Below, piece by piece: positions 21,524 through 28,023 of a stretch of DNA of 32,273 nucleotides (the stretch's first letter is position 1; every line of letters starts with the position of its first letter). Both the position numbers and the translations under genes were made by a program. Below the pieces are notes generated by a model. The model did no database searches and was not told the DNA's origin. It saw only the letters and a program-made list of their open reading frames with translations. This DNA comes from Intestinibacillus massiliensis. GTDB taxonomy: Bacteria; Bacillota; Clostridia; Oscillospirales; Butyricicoccaceae. The DNA lies in NCBI RefSeq assembly GCF_900155735.1, contig NZ_LT707059.1:165338-197610 (forward strand), given 5' to 3'.

Positions 21524-23422
21524 TTACAGTTTTTCGACGTGCAGCGCGCGTGTGGCGTTTAAAATTGCGATAAAGGCGACGCCGACGTCCGCGAAAACGG
21601 CTTCCCACATATTGGCCATGCCGAACGCGCCGAGCAGCAGCACAAGCGCCTTGACGCCAAGCGCAAACACGATGTTCTGCTTCACAATGCGCAGCGTCTT
21701 GCGGGAAATGCGCATTGCGGTGGCGATCTTGGAGGGCTTATCGTCCATCAGCACGATATCCGCCGCTTCGATCGCCGCATCCGAGCCGAGGCCGCCCATC
21801 GCGATGCCGATATCGGCGCGGGTGAGCACGGGCGCATCGTTGATGCCGTCGCCGACAAAGGCGAGCCGCCCGCTGGGGGAGGTCTCGGAAAGCAGGCGTT
21901 CAACCGCGTCGACCTTATCGCCCGGCAGCAGCTCGGCACGGTAATCGTCCAGCTTGAGCTGCGCGGCAACGTCGGCCGCGACGGCGCTGGAGTCGCCGGT
22001 CAGCATGACGGTGCGGCGTACGCCCGCCGCCTTGAGGGCTCGGATCGCCTCCGCGGCGTCTTCCTTGATTTCGTCCGAAATCACGATGTGGCCCGCGTAA
22101 AAACCATCGACCGTGATGTGGACGGTCGTGCCGGGCAGTTCGCACGGATGCCAGGGCGCGCCCTCGCGGTCCATCAGCTTGCCGTTGCCCGCGCAGACCG
22201 TTTTGCCGTCGACCTTGGCGCGCACGCCATGGCCTGCGATTTCCGCAACGTTCGTGACCCGCGACGTGTCGACGGCCTTGCCGTAGGCCTCACGCAGCGA
22301 GAGGGAAATCGGGTGGCCGGAATAGTTTTCCGCAAGCGCGGCGTATTCGACGAGGTCGTCCGCCGAGACGCCCTCGGTGGGATGCACCGCCGTGACGCGG
22401 AAGGTGCCGCGCGTCAGCGTGCCGGTTTTGTCGAATACGACGGTTTCCGTTTCGGCGAGCGCTTCCAGGTAGCTTGCGCCCTTGACCAGGATGCCGCGCT
22501 TGGACGCGCCGCCGATGCCGCCGAAGAAGCTCAGCGGTACCGAAATGACCAGCGCGCACGGGCAGGAGATCACGAGGAAAATCAGCGCCCGGTGCAGCCA
22601 ATCCGTCCAGGCCGTGCCCGCCAGGAAGCCGGGCAGCGAGGCCGCGGGGAGCAGCGCGAGCAGCAGGGCGGGGATCGCCGTAAGCGCGACGGCGGCGATG
22701 ACCACGGCGGGGGTGTACCAGCGCGCAAAGCGCGTGATAAAGTTTTCGGCCTTTGCCTTTTTCTCGCTTGCATTTTCTACAAGGTCGAGGATTTTCGCCA
22801 CGGTCGATTCGCCGAAGGCGCGCGTGGGGCGCACGCGCAGCAGGCCGGTCAGGTTGACGCAGCCGCTGATCACCGCGTCGCCGGCCGCCACGTCGCGCGG
22901 TACGGATTCGCCGGTGAGCGCGGCGGTATCGAGCGCGCTGGAGCCTTCGATAATTTGCCCGTCGATCGGGATACGCTCCCCGGCCTTGACGATAATCGTG
23001 CCGCCGACCGGTACGTCCTCGGGATCGACCTCCTCGAGCTTGCCGTCGACTTCAATGTTGGCGTAGTCGGGGCGGATGTCCATCAGCGCCGCGATCGAGC
23101 GGCGGGATTTGCCGACGGCATAGCTCTGGAACAGTTCGCCGACCTGGTAAAACAGCATTACGACGACGGCTTCCGGGCATTCGCCGGTCGCGAACGCGCC
23201 GACCGTTGCCAGCGCCATCAAAAAGTTTTCATCAAATACCTGCCCGTGCGCGATGTTGCGGACAGCGCGCCACAGCACGTCCCAGCCGATCACGGCATAG
23301 GGGATCAGGTAAACCAGCGTACGCGCCACGTCTGTAAATTGGGGTTCCAGCAGTTTTGCGGCGACAAACAGCGCCGCCGCCGCAATGATCCGCCAGAGCA
23401 TCTTCTTTTGCTTCTTCGTCAT
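21524..23422 (-). CDS. Heavy-metal P1B-type ATPase (CadA/ZntA-like exporter)
   Basis: 632-aa inner-membrane pump expected to export Cd2+/Zn2+/Pb2+ using ATP. CPC in the metal-binding helix is at residues 287-289 (ISCPCALVIS), the phosphorylated Asp is in DKTGTLT (331-337), TGES is near 170, and GDGINDAPVL near 535. The last helix region has Lys and Asp (NIVFALGVKALVLLL, then VFADVGVAF), typical of the Zn/Cd/Pb subgroup rather than Cu. The N-terminal HMA domain usual in CadA is missing and is encoded as a separate protein 24 bp upstream. AAGGAGG precedes the ATG. Cargo of element C. Confidence 0.94.
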   Translation of the reverse strand: MTKKQKKMLWRIIAAAALFVAAKLLEPQFTDVARTLVYLIPYAVIGWDVLWRAVRNIAHGQVFDENFLMALATVGAFATGECPEAVVVMLFYQVGELFQSYAVGKSRRSIAALMDIRPDYANIEVDGKLEEVDPEDVPVGGTIIVKAGERIPIDGQIIEGSSALDTAALTGESVPRDVAAGDAVISGCVNLTGLLRVRPTRAFGESTVAKILDLVENASEKKAKAENFITRFARWYTPAVVIAAVALTAIPALLLALLPAASLPGFLAGTAWTDWLHRALIFLVISCPCALVISVPLSFFGGIGGASKRGILVKGASYLEALAETETVVFDKTGTLTRGTFRVTAVHPTEGVSADDLVEYAALAENYSGHPISLSLREAYGKAVDTSRVTNVAEIAGHGVRAKVDGKTVCAGNGKLMDREGAPWHPCELPGTTVHITVDGFYAGHIVISDEIKEDAAEAIRALKAAGVRRTVMLTGDSSAVAADVAAQLKLDDYRAELLPGDKVDAVERLLSETSPSGRLAFVGDGINDAPVLTRADIGIAMGGLGSDAAIEAADIVLMDDKPSKIATAMRISRKTLRIVKQNIVFALGVKALVLLLGAFGMANMWEAVFADVGVAFIAILNATRALHVEKL

Positions 23423-23446
23423 GGCACGGCCTCCTTAAAGCGTGTC

Positions 23447-23665
23447 TTAAAGTTCGATCGTGCAGTCCGGCTCGATCTTCTTGCAGACCTTCACGATTTC
23501 TTTCATGATGCCGTCAAAGCGCGCGTCGTCCGCCTCGACCGTCAGCTTCTGCGCCAGGAAATTGACCTGTGCATTTTGCACGCCGTCGATCTGTTTGATC
23601 GCGTCCTCCATTTTCGCCGCACAGTGCGCACAGTCCAGGTCTGTTAGCCCAAAACGCTTTTTCAT
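23447..23665 (-). CDS. Heavy-metal-associated domain protein (metal chaperone)
   Basis: 72-aa HMA/CopZ-type ferredoxin-like domain. The metal site is LDCAHCAAKME (CxxC, residues about 12-15). GVQNAQVNFLAQKLTVE is the classic HMA beta-strand region. Start ATG at 23665 has GGAGGG 7 nt upstream; an in-frame ATG at 23680 has no RBS. It probably delivers metal to the adjacent P-type ATPase, which lacks this domain. Confidence 0.9.
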   Translation of the reverse strand: MKKRFGLTDLDCAHCAAKMEDAIKQIDGVQNAQVNFLAQKLTVEADDARFDGIMKEIVKVCKKIEPDCTIEL

Positions 23666-23722
23666 AGTAATACCCTCCATAAATAAAATGATTTATATAG
23701 ATTTGGGGAATTGCTGACAAAC

Positions 23723-24088
23723 TTATTCCAACACGTGCTCCAGGCCCTGGTTGATAATGGTGCGGACATGCCCGTCCGCCAGGGAATAAAACACGGTTTT
23801 GCCGTCGCGCCGCGCCTTGACAAGCTTTGCCGCCTTGAGCGCGCGCAATTGGTGCGAAATTGCCGATTGGGTCATCCCGAGCAGCTGTGCGATGTCGCAC
23901 ACGCACATCTCGGAAGCAAACAGCACGTACAGGATACGGATCCGCGTCGAATCGCCAAAGATCCGGAACAGCTCGGTCAGGTCGTACAGGACGTCCTCGT
24001 CCGGCATCCCCTTTTGGACCTTTGCGACGACGTCCTCGTGCGCGTGCATAAAGTCGCAGCACTCCACATCGTTTCTTTGCTCTGCCAA
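23723..24088 (-). CDS. ArsR/SmtB family repressor, CadC-like
   Basis: 121-aa winged-helix metal sensor that represses its operon until metal binds. Residues about 33-100 hold the fold: LFRIFGDSTRIRILYVLFASEMCVCDIAQLLGMTQSAISHQLRALKAAKLV. The CVC motif and N-terminal CC (residues 10-11) match the CadC alpha3N Cys site for Cd/Pb; the C-terminal DGHVRTIINQGLEHV has the D-x-H...H ligands of the SmtB-type alpha5 zinc site. TTG start at 24088, with GGATG upstream. First gene of the operon, controlled by the operator at 24106-24127. Confidence 0.93.
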   Translation of the reverse strand: MAEQRNDVECCDFMHAHEDVVAKVQKGMPDEDVLYDLTELFRIFGDSTRIRILYVLFASEMCVCDIAQLLGMTQSAISHQLRALKAAKLVKARRDGKTVFYSLADGHVRTIINQGLEHVLE

Positions 24089-24105
24089 ATCAACTCACAT
24101 CCTTT

Positions 24106-24158
24106 CATATGAACAATTGATCATATGTTTATTATATGCAAACTACGGCGATTGTCAA
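24106..24158 (-). promoter_or_regulatory. Promoter and ArsR operator of the metal operon
   Basis: Minus strand TTGACA (24153-24158), 16 nt, TATAAT (24131-24136). Directly downstream the dyad CATATGAACAATTGATCATATG-like sequence (24106-24127; arms CATATGA / TCATATG) is the expected ArsR/SmtB 12-2-12 operator. Close to consensus on all counts. Confidence 0.85.
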
Positions 24159-24215
24159 GGGGATTTCTAAAATTTTAACAATAAAAAACAGCGGGCGGGA
24201 ACGCGTCCGTTTTCA

Positions 24216-24235
24216 CCATAGGGAAACCTTCCGGT
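24216..24235. other. Attachment site, element C / feoB piece 1
   Basis: Arm CCATAGGGAAACC (24216-24228), TT, then core CCGGT (24231-24235). Reverse complement reads ACCGG then AAGGTTTCCCTATGG. Confidence 0.83.
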
Positions 24236-24391
24236 ATGCTGGTTCATGCCTGTGAGTGCGTTGAATACCGTGCTTTTCCCGACGTTCGGGTTACCGGCGA
24301 GCGCGACGACAATATCGCTTTCGCCGGTTTTTCGGATGTGTAGGCCGTGGTCGACCGCCGACCGGCCGACGCTTGCTGCCGTCAAACCCAT
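24234..24391 (-). CDS. feoB: feoB piece 1 (N-terminus with GTPase P-loop)
   Basis: First 53 codons of FeoB. A short leader precedes the G1 P-loop, [25 protein letters not shown] (GNPNVGKST at residues 33-41). The gene then enters element C inside codon 54 (Gly), before the G2/switch I region; the ORF ends 22 codons later at 24167 in foreign sequence. ATG at 24391 has GGAG 6 nt upstream (an ATG at 24397 is also possible). It begins 20 bp after feoA and belongs to the same operon. As it stands it encodes only a P-loop fragment. Confidence 0.93.
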
Positions 24392-24411
24392 GTGCATCTC
24401 CGCCTTTCTTC

Positions 24412-24642
24412 TTACATAACTTGGATTGCCGAGGAGTCCTCGCGGCGCAGCGCGATCACCGCGCCGCGGATCAGATAGGCCGCCGGGTCGCCGGCCGGGC
24501 TCTTTTGCAGGCATTCCACGCGAGTGCCGGGGATCATGCCCAGGTCGAGCAGGCGGCGGCGGATGGAGCCGCTCGTATGCAGTGCCTGGATGCGTGCAGC
24601 CTTGCCCACGCCAATCTGTTCCAAGGTGGTTGTTGTATTCAT
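24412..24642 (-). CDS. feoA: FeoA, ferrous-iron transport accessory protein
   Basis: 76-aa cytoplasmic SH3-like protein needed for FeoB activity. Family pattern: [34 protein letters not shown] ([11 protein letters not shown] signature), [17 protein letters not shown]. Full length and intact. ATG at 24642 with GAGGT about 10 nt upstream. First gene of feoAB; a long dyad that probably binds the divergent DtxR-type regulator lies just upstream. Confidence 0.95.
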   Translation of the reverse strand: MNTTTTLEQIGVGKAARIQALHTSGSIRRRLLDLGMIPGTRVECLQKSPAGDPAAYLIRGAVIALRREDSSAIQVM

Positions 24643-24666
24643 AAAAGTAGTACCTCACAATACATT

Positions 24667-24699
24667 TTAGTAAGGAGCAAATGTTTTGCTCTTCCCTAA
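24667..24699. promoter_or_regulatory. DtxR/MntR-type operator between feoA and the regulator
   Basis: Long dyad TTAG-N3-GGAGCAAA ... TTTTGCTC-TTCC-CTAA, with the inner GAGCAAA/TTTTGCTC arms at 24675-24691 and outer TTAG/CTAA at 24667-24670 and 24696-24699. Symmetry and position between divergent genes suggest iron- or manganese-dependent control of both. Confidence 0.6.
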
Positions 24700-24754
24700 C
24701 ACAATATGCGCCGGGCGCACAGGGGTGATAGATTTCTATTGGGAGGGAATGACG

Positions 24755-25168
24755 ATGGGACAGACGGAATTTCGGACGCTGACCGGTTACCGCCAGGCAG
24801 AGGATAAAAATATGACCGAGGCCATGGAGGACTATCTTGAAATGATATACCGCACAGAGGGGGACGGCGGCATTATCCGCGTCAGCGACCTTGCGGCGCA
24901 GTTGCATGTGCGCCCGTCCTCGGCTTCGCGCATGGTCACCAAGCTTGCGGAGGGCGGGTTCCTGCGCTACGAAAAATACGGCGTGATACGCATGACGGAA
25001 GCTGGGCGCGCGATGGGGGAGTACTTGCTCTGGCGGCATGATGTGCTGCATCGCTTCTTCTGCAAGCTCAACGGCACGGATAACGAGCTGACGCAGGTGG
25101 AGCAGGTGGAGCACTTTATGAGCGAGGAAACGGTGCGCAACCTCGAGCGCCTGACGCAGGGCATATAA
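24755..25168 (+). CDS. DtxR/MntR family metalloregulator
   Basis: 137-aa regulator of iron or manganese genes. Residues about 20-75 form the winged helix ([49 protein letters not shown]), followed by the dimerisation domain with [20 protein letters not shown] and [11 protein letters not shown]-like metal-ligand helices. It has no C-terminal SH3 domain, like MntR. ATG at 24755 is chosen for GGGAGGG 7 nt upstream; ATG at 24749 is an alternative. Divergent from feoAB, so the likely controller of that operon. Confidence 0.9.
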   Translation: MGQTEFRTLTGYRQAEDKNMTEAMEDYLEMIYRTEGDGGIIRVSDLAAQLHVRPSSASRMVTKLAEGGFLRYEKYGVIRMTEAGRAMGEYLLWRHDVLHRFFCKLNGTDNELTQVEQVEHFMSEETVRNLERLTQGI

Positions 25169-25170
25169 AA

Positions 25171-25196
25171 AAGGGGCGCCGGAAACGGCGCCCCTT
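25171..25196. terminator. Bidirectional terminator between regulator and metK
   Basis: Perfect 11-bp stem AAGGGGCGCCG / CGGCGCCCCTT, GAAA loop; six T's follow on the minus strand, so it mainly serves metK. Confidence 0.9.
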
Positions 25197-25212
25197 ACAA
25201 GGGTGCGGTGGA

Positions 25213-26403
25213 TTACTGGGCGGCTACTGCGGCGCGCAGGGCGTCGGTGCGGTCGGTCTGCTCCCACTTGACGCCGAGGTCCTCGCGGCCGAGGTGGCCG
25301 TAAGCGGCGAGCTGGCGGTAGATTGGGCGGCGCAGCTCGAGCGTTTCGATGATGGCGGCTGGGCGGAGGTCGAAGACCTGCGGGATGGCCGCGGCCAGCA
25401 CGGCGTCGTCCACCTTGCCGGTGCCGGAGGTATCGACCATGATGGATACCGGTTCCGCCACGCCGATCGCATAGGCGAGCTGTACCTCGCAACGGGTCGC
25501 CAGGCCGGCGGCCACGATGTTTTTCGCGACGTAACGCGCGGCATAGGCGGCAGAGCGGTCGACCTTGGTCGGGTCCTTGCCGGAGAACGCGCCGCCGCCG
25601 TGGCGCGCCATGCCGCCATAGGTGTCGACGATCAGCTTGCGGCCGGTCAGGCCGCTGTCGCCCTGCGGCCCGCCGACGACAAAGCGGCCGGTCGGGTTTA
25701 CAAAGAAGCGGGTGTTGTCATCCAGCAGGTAGGCCGGTACGACCGGGCGGATGACGTGCTCCAGCATATCGCGGCGGATCTGCGTGAGGGACACGTCCGG
25801 GCTGTGCTGGGTGGACAGCACGACGGTATCAACACGGACAGGCTGGTTATTTTCGTCGTATTCCACGGTAACCTGCGTTTTGCCGTCCGGGCGGAGGTAG
25901 GGCAGCGTGCCATCCTTGCGCACGGCGGTCAGGCGCTTGGCCATGGCGTGCGCGAGGGAGATGGGCAGCGGCATAAGTTCCGGGGTTTCGTCGCAGGCAT
26001 AGCCGAACATCATGCCCTGGTCGCCCGCGCCGATGGCGAGGTCGGCGTCCGACGCGCCCTCCTTGCGCTCGAGCGAATTGTCTACGCCGAGCGCGATGTC
26101 CGCCGACTGCTCGTCGATCGAGGTCAGCACGGCGCAGGTTGTCGCGTCAAAGCCGTACTTTGCGCGGTCGTAGCCGATTTCTTCGATCACCTTGCGTGCG
26201 ATATGGGGGATATCTACATAGCACTGCGTCGAGATTTCGCCCATCACCATGACCATGCCGGTCGTGACGGTGGTTTCACAGGCCACGCGCGCGGCCGGGT
26301 CCTGTTCGATGATCGCGTCGAGTACCGCGTCGGAGATCTGGTCGCAGATCTTGTCGGGGTGCCCTTCGGTAACGGATTCGGAGGTAAACAGGTGCTTTGC
26401 CAT
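25213..26403 (-). CDS. metK: S-adenosylmethionine synthetase
   Basis: 396-aa cytoplasmic enzyme that makes S-adenosylmethionine from methionine and ATP. Motifs: [18 protein letters not shown] at the start (HPDK), the signature [18 protein letters not shown] (about 125-142), and [19 protein letters not shown] (about 271-289). Length is usual for the family, with no truncation. AAGGAAG stands 8 nt before the ATG. A SAM-I riboswitch in its leader gives feedback control by its own product. Confidence 0.98.
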   Translation of the reverse strand: MAKHLFTSESVTEGHPDKICDQISDAVLDAIIEQDPAARVACETTVTTGMVMVMGEISTQCYVDIPHIARKVIEEIGYDRAKYGFDATTCAVLTSIDEQSADIALGVDNSLERKEGASDADLAIGAGDQGMMFGYACDETPELMPLPISLAHAMAKRLTAVRKDGTLPYLRPDGKTQVTVEYDENNQPVRVDTVVLSTQHSPDVSLTQIRRDMLEHVIRPVVPAYLLDDNTRFFVNPTGRFVVGGPQGDSGLTGRKLIVDTYGGMARHGGGAFSGKDPTKVDRSAAYAARYVAKNIVAAGLATRCEVQLAYAIGVAEPVSIMVDTSGTGKVDDAVLAAAIPQVFDLRPAAIIETLELRRPIYRQLAAYGHLGREDLGVKWEQTDRTDALRAAVAAQ

Positions 26404-26455
26404 TGTTTGCTTCTTCCTTTCTCTATCGTACGAAAAATAAATTGACGTTTGGGCA

Positions 26456-26612
26456 ATAAAAAAACGCCCCCGGCGGAGCGTAGCAAAAATGCCTCATCTT
26501 TCGGTCCGCCGGGCTGCGCCGGGAACTGAATACCGCCGGATTTGGCACCTTACGGCTTGCCGCAGGTTGCCGGGCTTCATAGGGCCGATCCCTCCACCAC
26601 TCTTGATAAGGT
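26456..26612 (-). ncRNA. SAM-I (S-box) riboswitch with terminator, metK leader
   Basis: Minus-strand aptamer starting CTTATCAAGAGTGGTGGAGG (near 26610), then GGCCCTATGAAGCCCGGCAACC, AAGGTGCCAAATCC, and the closing CGAAAGATGAGG near 26491-26503. The expression platform follows: a GC-rich terminator, CCCGGCGGA / TCCGCCGGG, then GGCGTTTTTTTT, ending near 26456. SAM binding should favour termination. The layout is that of the standard S-box. Confidence 0.93.
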
Positions 26613-26640
26613 TATGGACTTGTATGGGCTAACGCCTATT

Positions 26641-26668
26641 ATTATATCAGTTCCCGCCCGCTTGTCAA
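26641..26668 (-). promoter_or_regulatory. metK promoter
   Basis: Minus strand TTGACA (26663-26668), 16 nt, TATAAT (26641-26646), about 30 nt upstream of the aptamer. Confidence 0.88.
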
Positions 26669-26702
26669 GGGTAAATATGCGGAATAAAGGCGAAAACTGT
26701 CG

Positions 26703-26731
26703 TTGCAAAGTGGATAAGGAAGGGCTATAAT
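26703..26731 (+). promoter_or_regulatory. azlCD promoter
   Basis: TTGCAA (26703-26708), 17 nt, TATAAT (26726-26731), 64 bp before azlC. Confidence 0.75.
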
Positions 26732-26794
26732 GAAATCTGTATCGGTGCTGTAAAAAAACCGGTGCAAGATTTACAGGTTTAGGTGGGGGAAACA

Positions 26795-27535
26795 TTGAAT
26801 AGCGAAAACAGTACGCCGGCGCTTGTGCGGCGCGCACTGACAGTGACGATCCCGGTCATGTGCGGGTACCTATTTATGGGAATTGCCTTCGGCCTGCTGC
26901 TGCAGGACGCGGGCTATAGCTTTATTTGGGCGCTGTTTATGAGCGTTGTCATTTATGCGGGCACCATGCAGTACATGGCGATCCCGTTCCTTGTCGCACA
27001 GGCCGACCTGCTTACGGTCGCAATTACGACGCTGCTGGTGCATTTTCGGCATTTTGTGTATGGGCTGTCCTTTATCCAGCGCTTTAAGCCCATGGGCAAG
27101 CGGAAATATTATATGATGTTCGGCATGACCGACGAGACCTACGCGCTCCTGTGCGCGGAAAAGGCGCCAAGCCGGGAAAGCGAGGAAAAATTCTTCTTCC
27201 TCGTGGCGCTGTTTGACCATCTTTATTGGATTATCGGCTGTACGGCCGGCGCGCTGGCCGGCCAGTTCCTGACCATCAATACCAAGGGCATCGATTTCGC
27301 GATGACCGCGCTGTTTATTGTGATCTGCGTCGACCAGTGGCGCGCGGCGAAGTCCAAGCTGCCCACGGTCATCGGCGCGTGCGCGGCCGTCATATCGCTG
27401 GCGGGCTCCAAGCTGCTCGGGATCGACAACATGCTGATCCCCGCGATCGTCATGATTATTGTGTGCTTTTTCGCGCTGCGCAGCAAGCTGGAACCGCTGC
27501 TCTTGGAGGGGCAGGCAGAGGGGGCGGAAGGATGA
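26795..27535 (+). CDS. azlC: AzlC, large subunit of branched-chain amino acid exporter
   Basis: 246-aa inner-membrane protein of the AzlC family (LIV-E exporter), which with AzlD exports branched-chain amino acids. Family pattern: IPVMCGYLFMGIAFGLLLQDAGY, SVVIYAGTMQYMAIPFL (AGxxQ), LLVHFRHFVYGLSFI (RHxxYG), and GMTDETYAL. The TTG at 26795 is chosen because GGTGGGGG ends 5-6 nt before it; a GTG at 26783 lacks an RBS. Overlaps azlD by 4 bp. Confidence 0.93.
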   Translation: MNSENSTPALVRRALTVTIPVMCGYLFMGIAFGLLLQDAGYSFIWALFMSVVIYAGTMQYMAIPFLVAQADLLTVAITTLLVHFRHFVYGLSFIQRFKPMGKRKYYMMFGMTDETYALLCAEKAPSRESEEKFFFLVALFDHLYWIIGCTAGALAGQFLTINTKGIDFAMTALFIVICVDQWRAAKSKLPTVIGACAAVISLAGSKLLGIDNMLIPAIVMIIVCFFALRSKLEPLLLEGQAEGAEG

Positions 27536-27870
27536 GTACGAATACAGTTTTATATTCGGTCGCGATCATCCTGGTGATCGCGGGCGTGACGGTGTTCACC
27601 CGCTTTGCGCCGTTTGCCATCTTCGGCGGGCAGAAGCGTGTGCCGGCCAGTATCATCTATCTCGGGGCGGCCATGCCGGCGGCGGTCATCGCCATGCTGA
27701 TCGTCTATTGCCTGCGCGGCACGGCGTTTTCCGCCTGGCCGTTCGGCATCCCGGAGGCGGTGGCCTGTGTGGCGACGGCGCTGATCCACTGGTTTGGGAA
27801 AAACACCCTGATCAGCATCGCAGGGGGGACGGTTTTGTACATGGTGCTGGTTCAGGCGGTCTTTATTTAG
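27532..27870 (+). CDS. azlD: AzlD, small subunit of branched-chain amino acid exporter
   Basis: 112-aa protein with about four membrane segments. The family opening VFTRFAPFAIFG followed by RVPASIIYLGAAMPAAVIAML and the segment FGIPEAVACVATALIHW is characteristic. ATG at 27532 overlaps the azlC stop (ATGA), so the two are coupled. Needed together with AzlC for export. Confidence 0.92.
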   Translation: MSTNTVLYSVAIILVIAGVTVFTRFAPFAIFGGQKRVPASIIYLGAAMPAAVIAMLIVYCLRGTAFSAWPFGIPEAVACVATALIHWFGKNTLISIAGGTVLYMVLVQAVFI

Positions 27871-27909
27871 GCCCGTTTTGGAATAAGTTAGACTATCAAA
27901 ATATTTTAT

Positions 27910-27938
27910 TTGACTTTGTATAAAGAAAGCGTTAGTAT
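27910..27938 (+). promoter_or_regulatory. Promoter of the activase operon
   Basis: TTGACT (27910-27915), 17 nt, TAGTAT (27933-27938), 86 bp before the start codon. Confidence 0.65.
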
Positions 27939-28023
27939 TACAATAAAGTAGTATATTTGACGAAAGGCACCCCAAAAAACGCCCTCGGATGAAGCTTGAG
28001 GACGGGTAAAATAGGATGAGAGC

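Larger units (their letters stand above)
19558..24233. mobile_element. Serine-recombinase element C in feoB (about 4.68 kb)
   Basis: Bounded by the CCGGT core and 13-bp inverted arms. Contains recombinase C, two small ORFs, and a metal-resistance operon (CadC-like repressor, metal chaperone, P-type ATPase). Removing it restores feoB codons NQHTGNWPGKTV, the canonical G1-G2 linker. No transfer genes. Confidence 0.87.

Noticed and set aside
4112-24233. Transposons with terminal inverted repeats and target duplications
   Set aside because: No DDE transposase; end arms are short dyads around a core shared once per end, as expected for serine integrases.
3264-24391. feoB as an ordinary decayed pseudogene
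   Set aside because: All three junctions rejoin exactly in frame at short shared cores with no stops or shifts in any piece, which random decay would not give.
3264-24391. Group II introns or inteins as the cause of the splits
   Set aside because: No reverse transcriptase, no domain V hairpin, no splicing-domain motifs; instead serine recombinases with palindromic ends are present.
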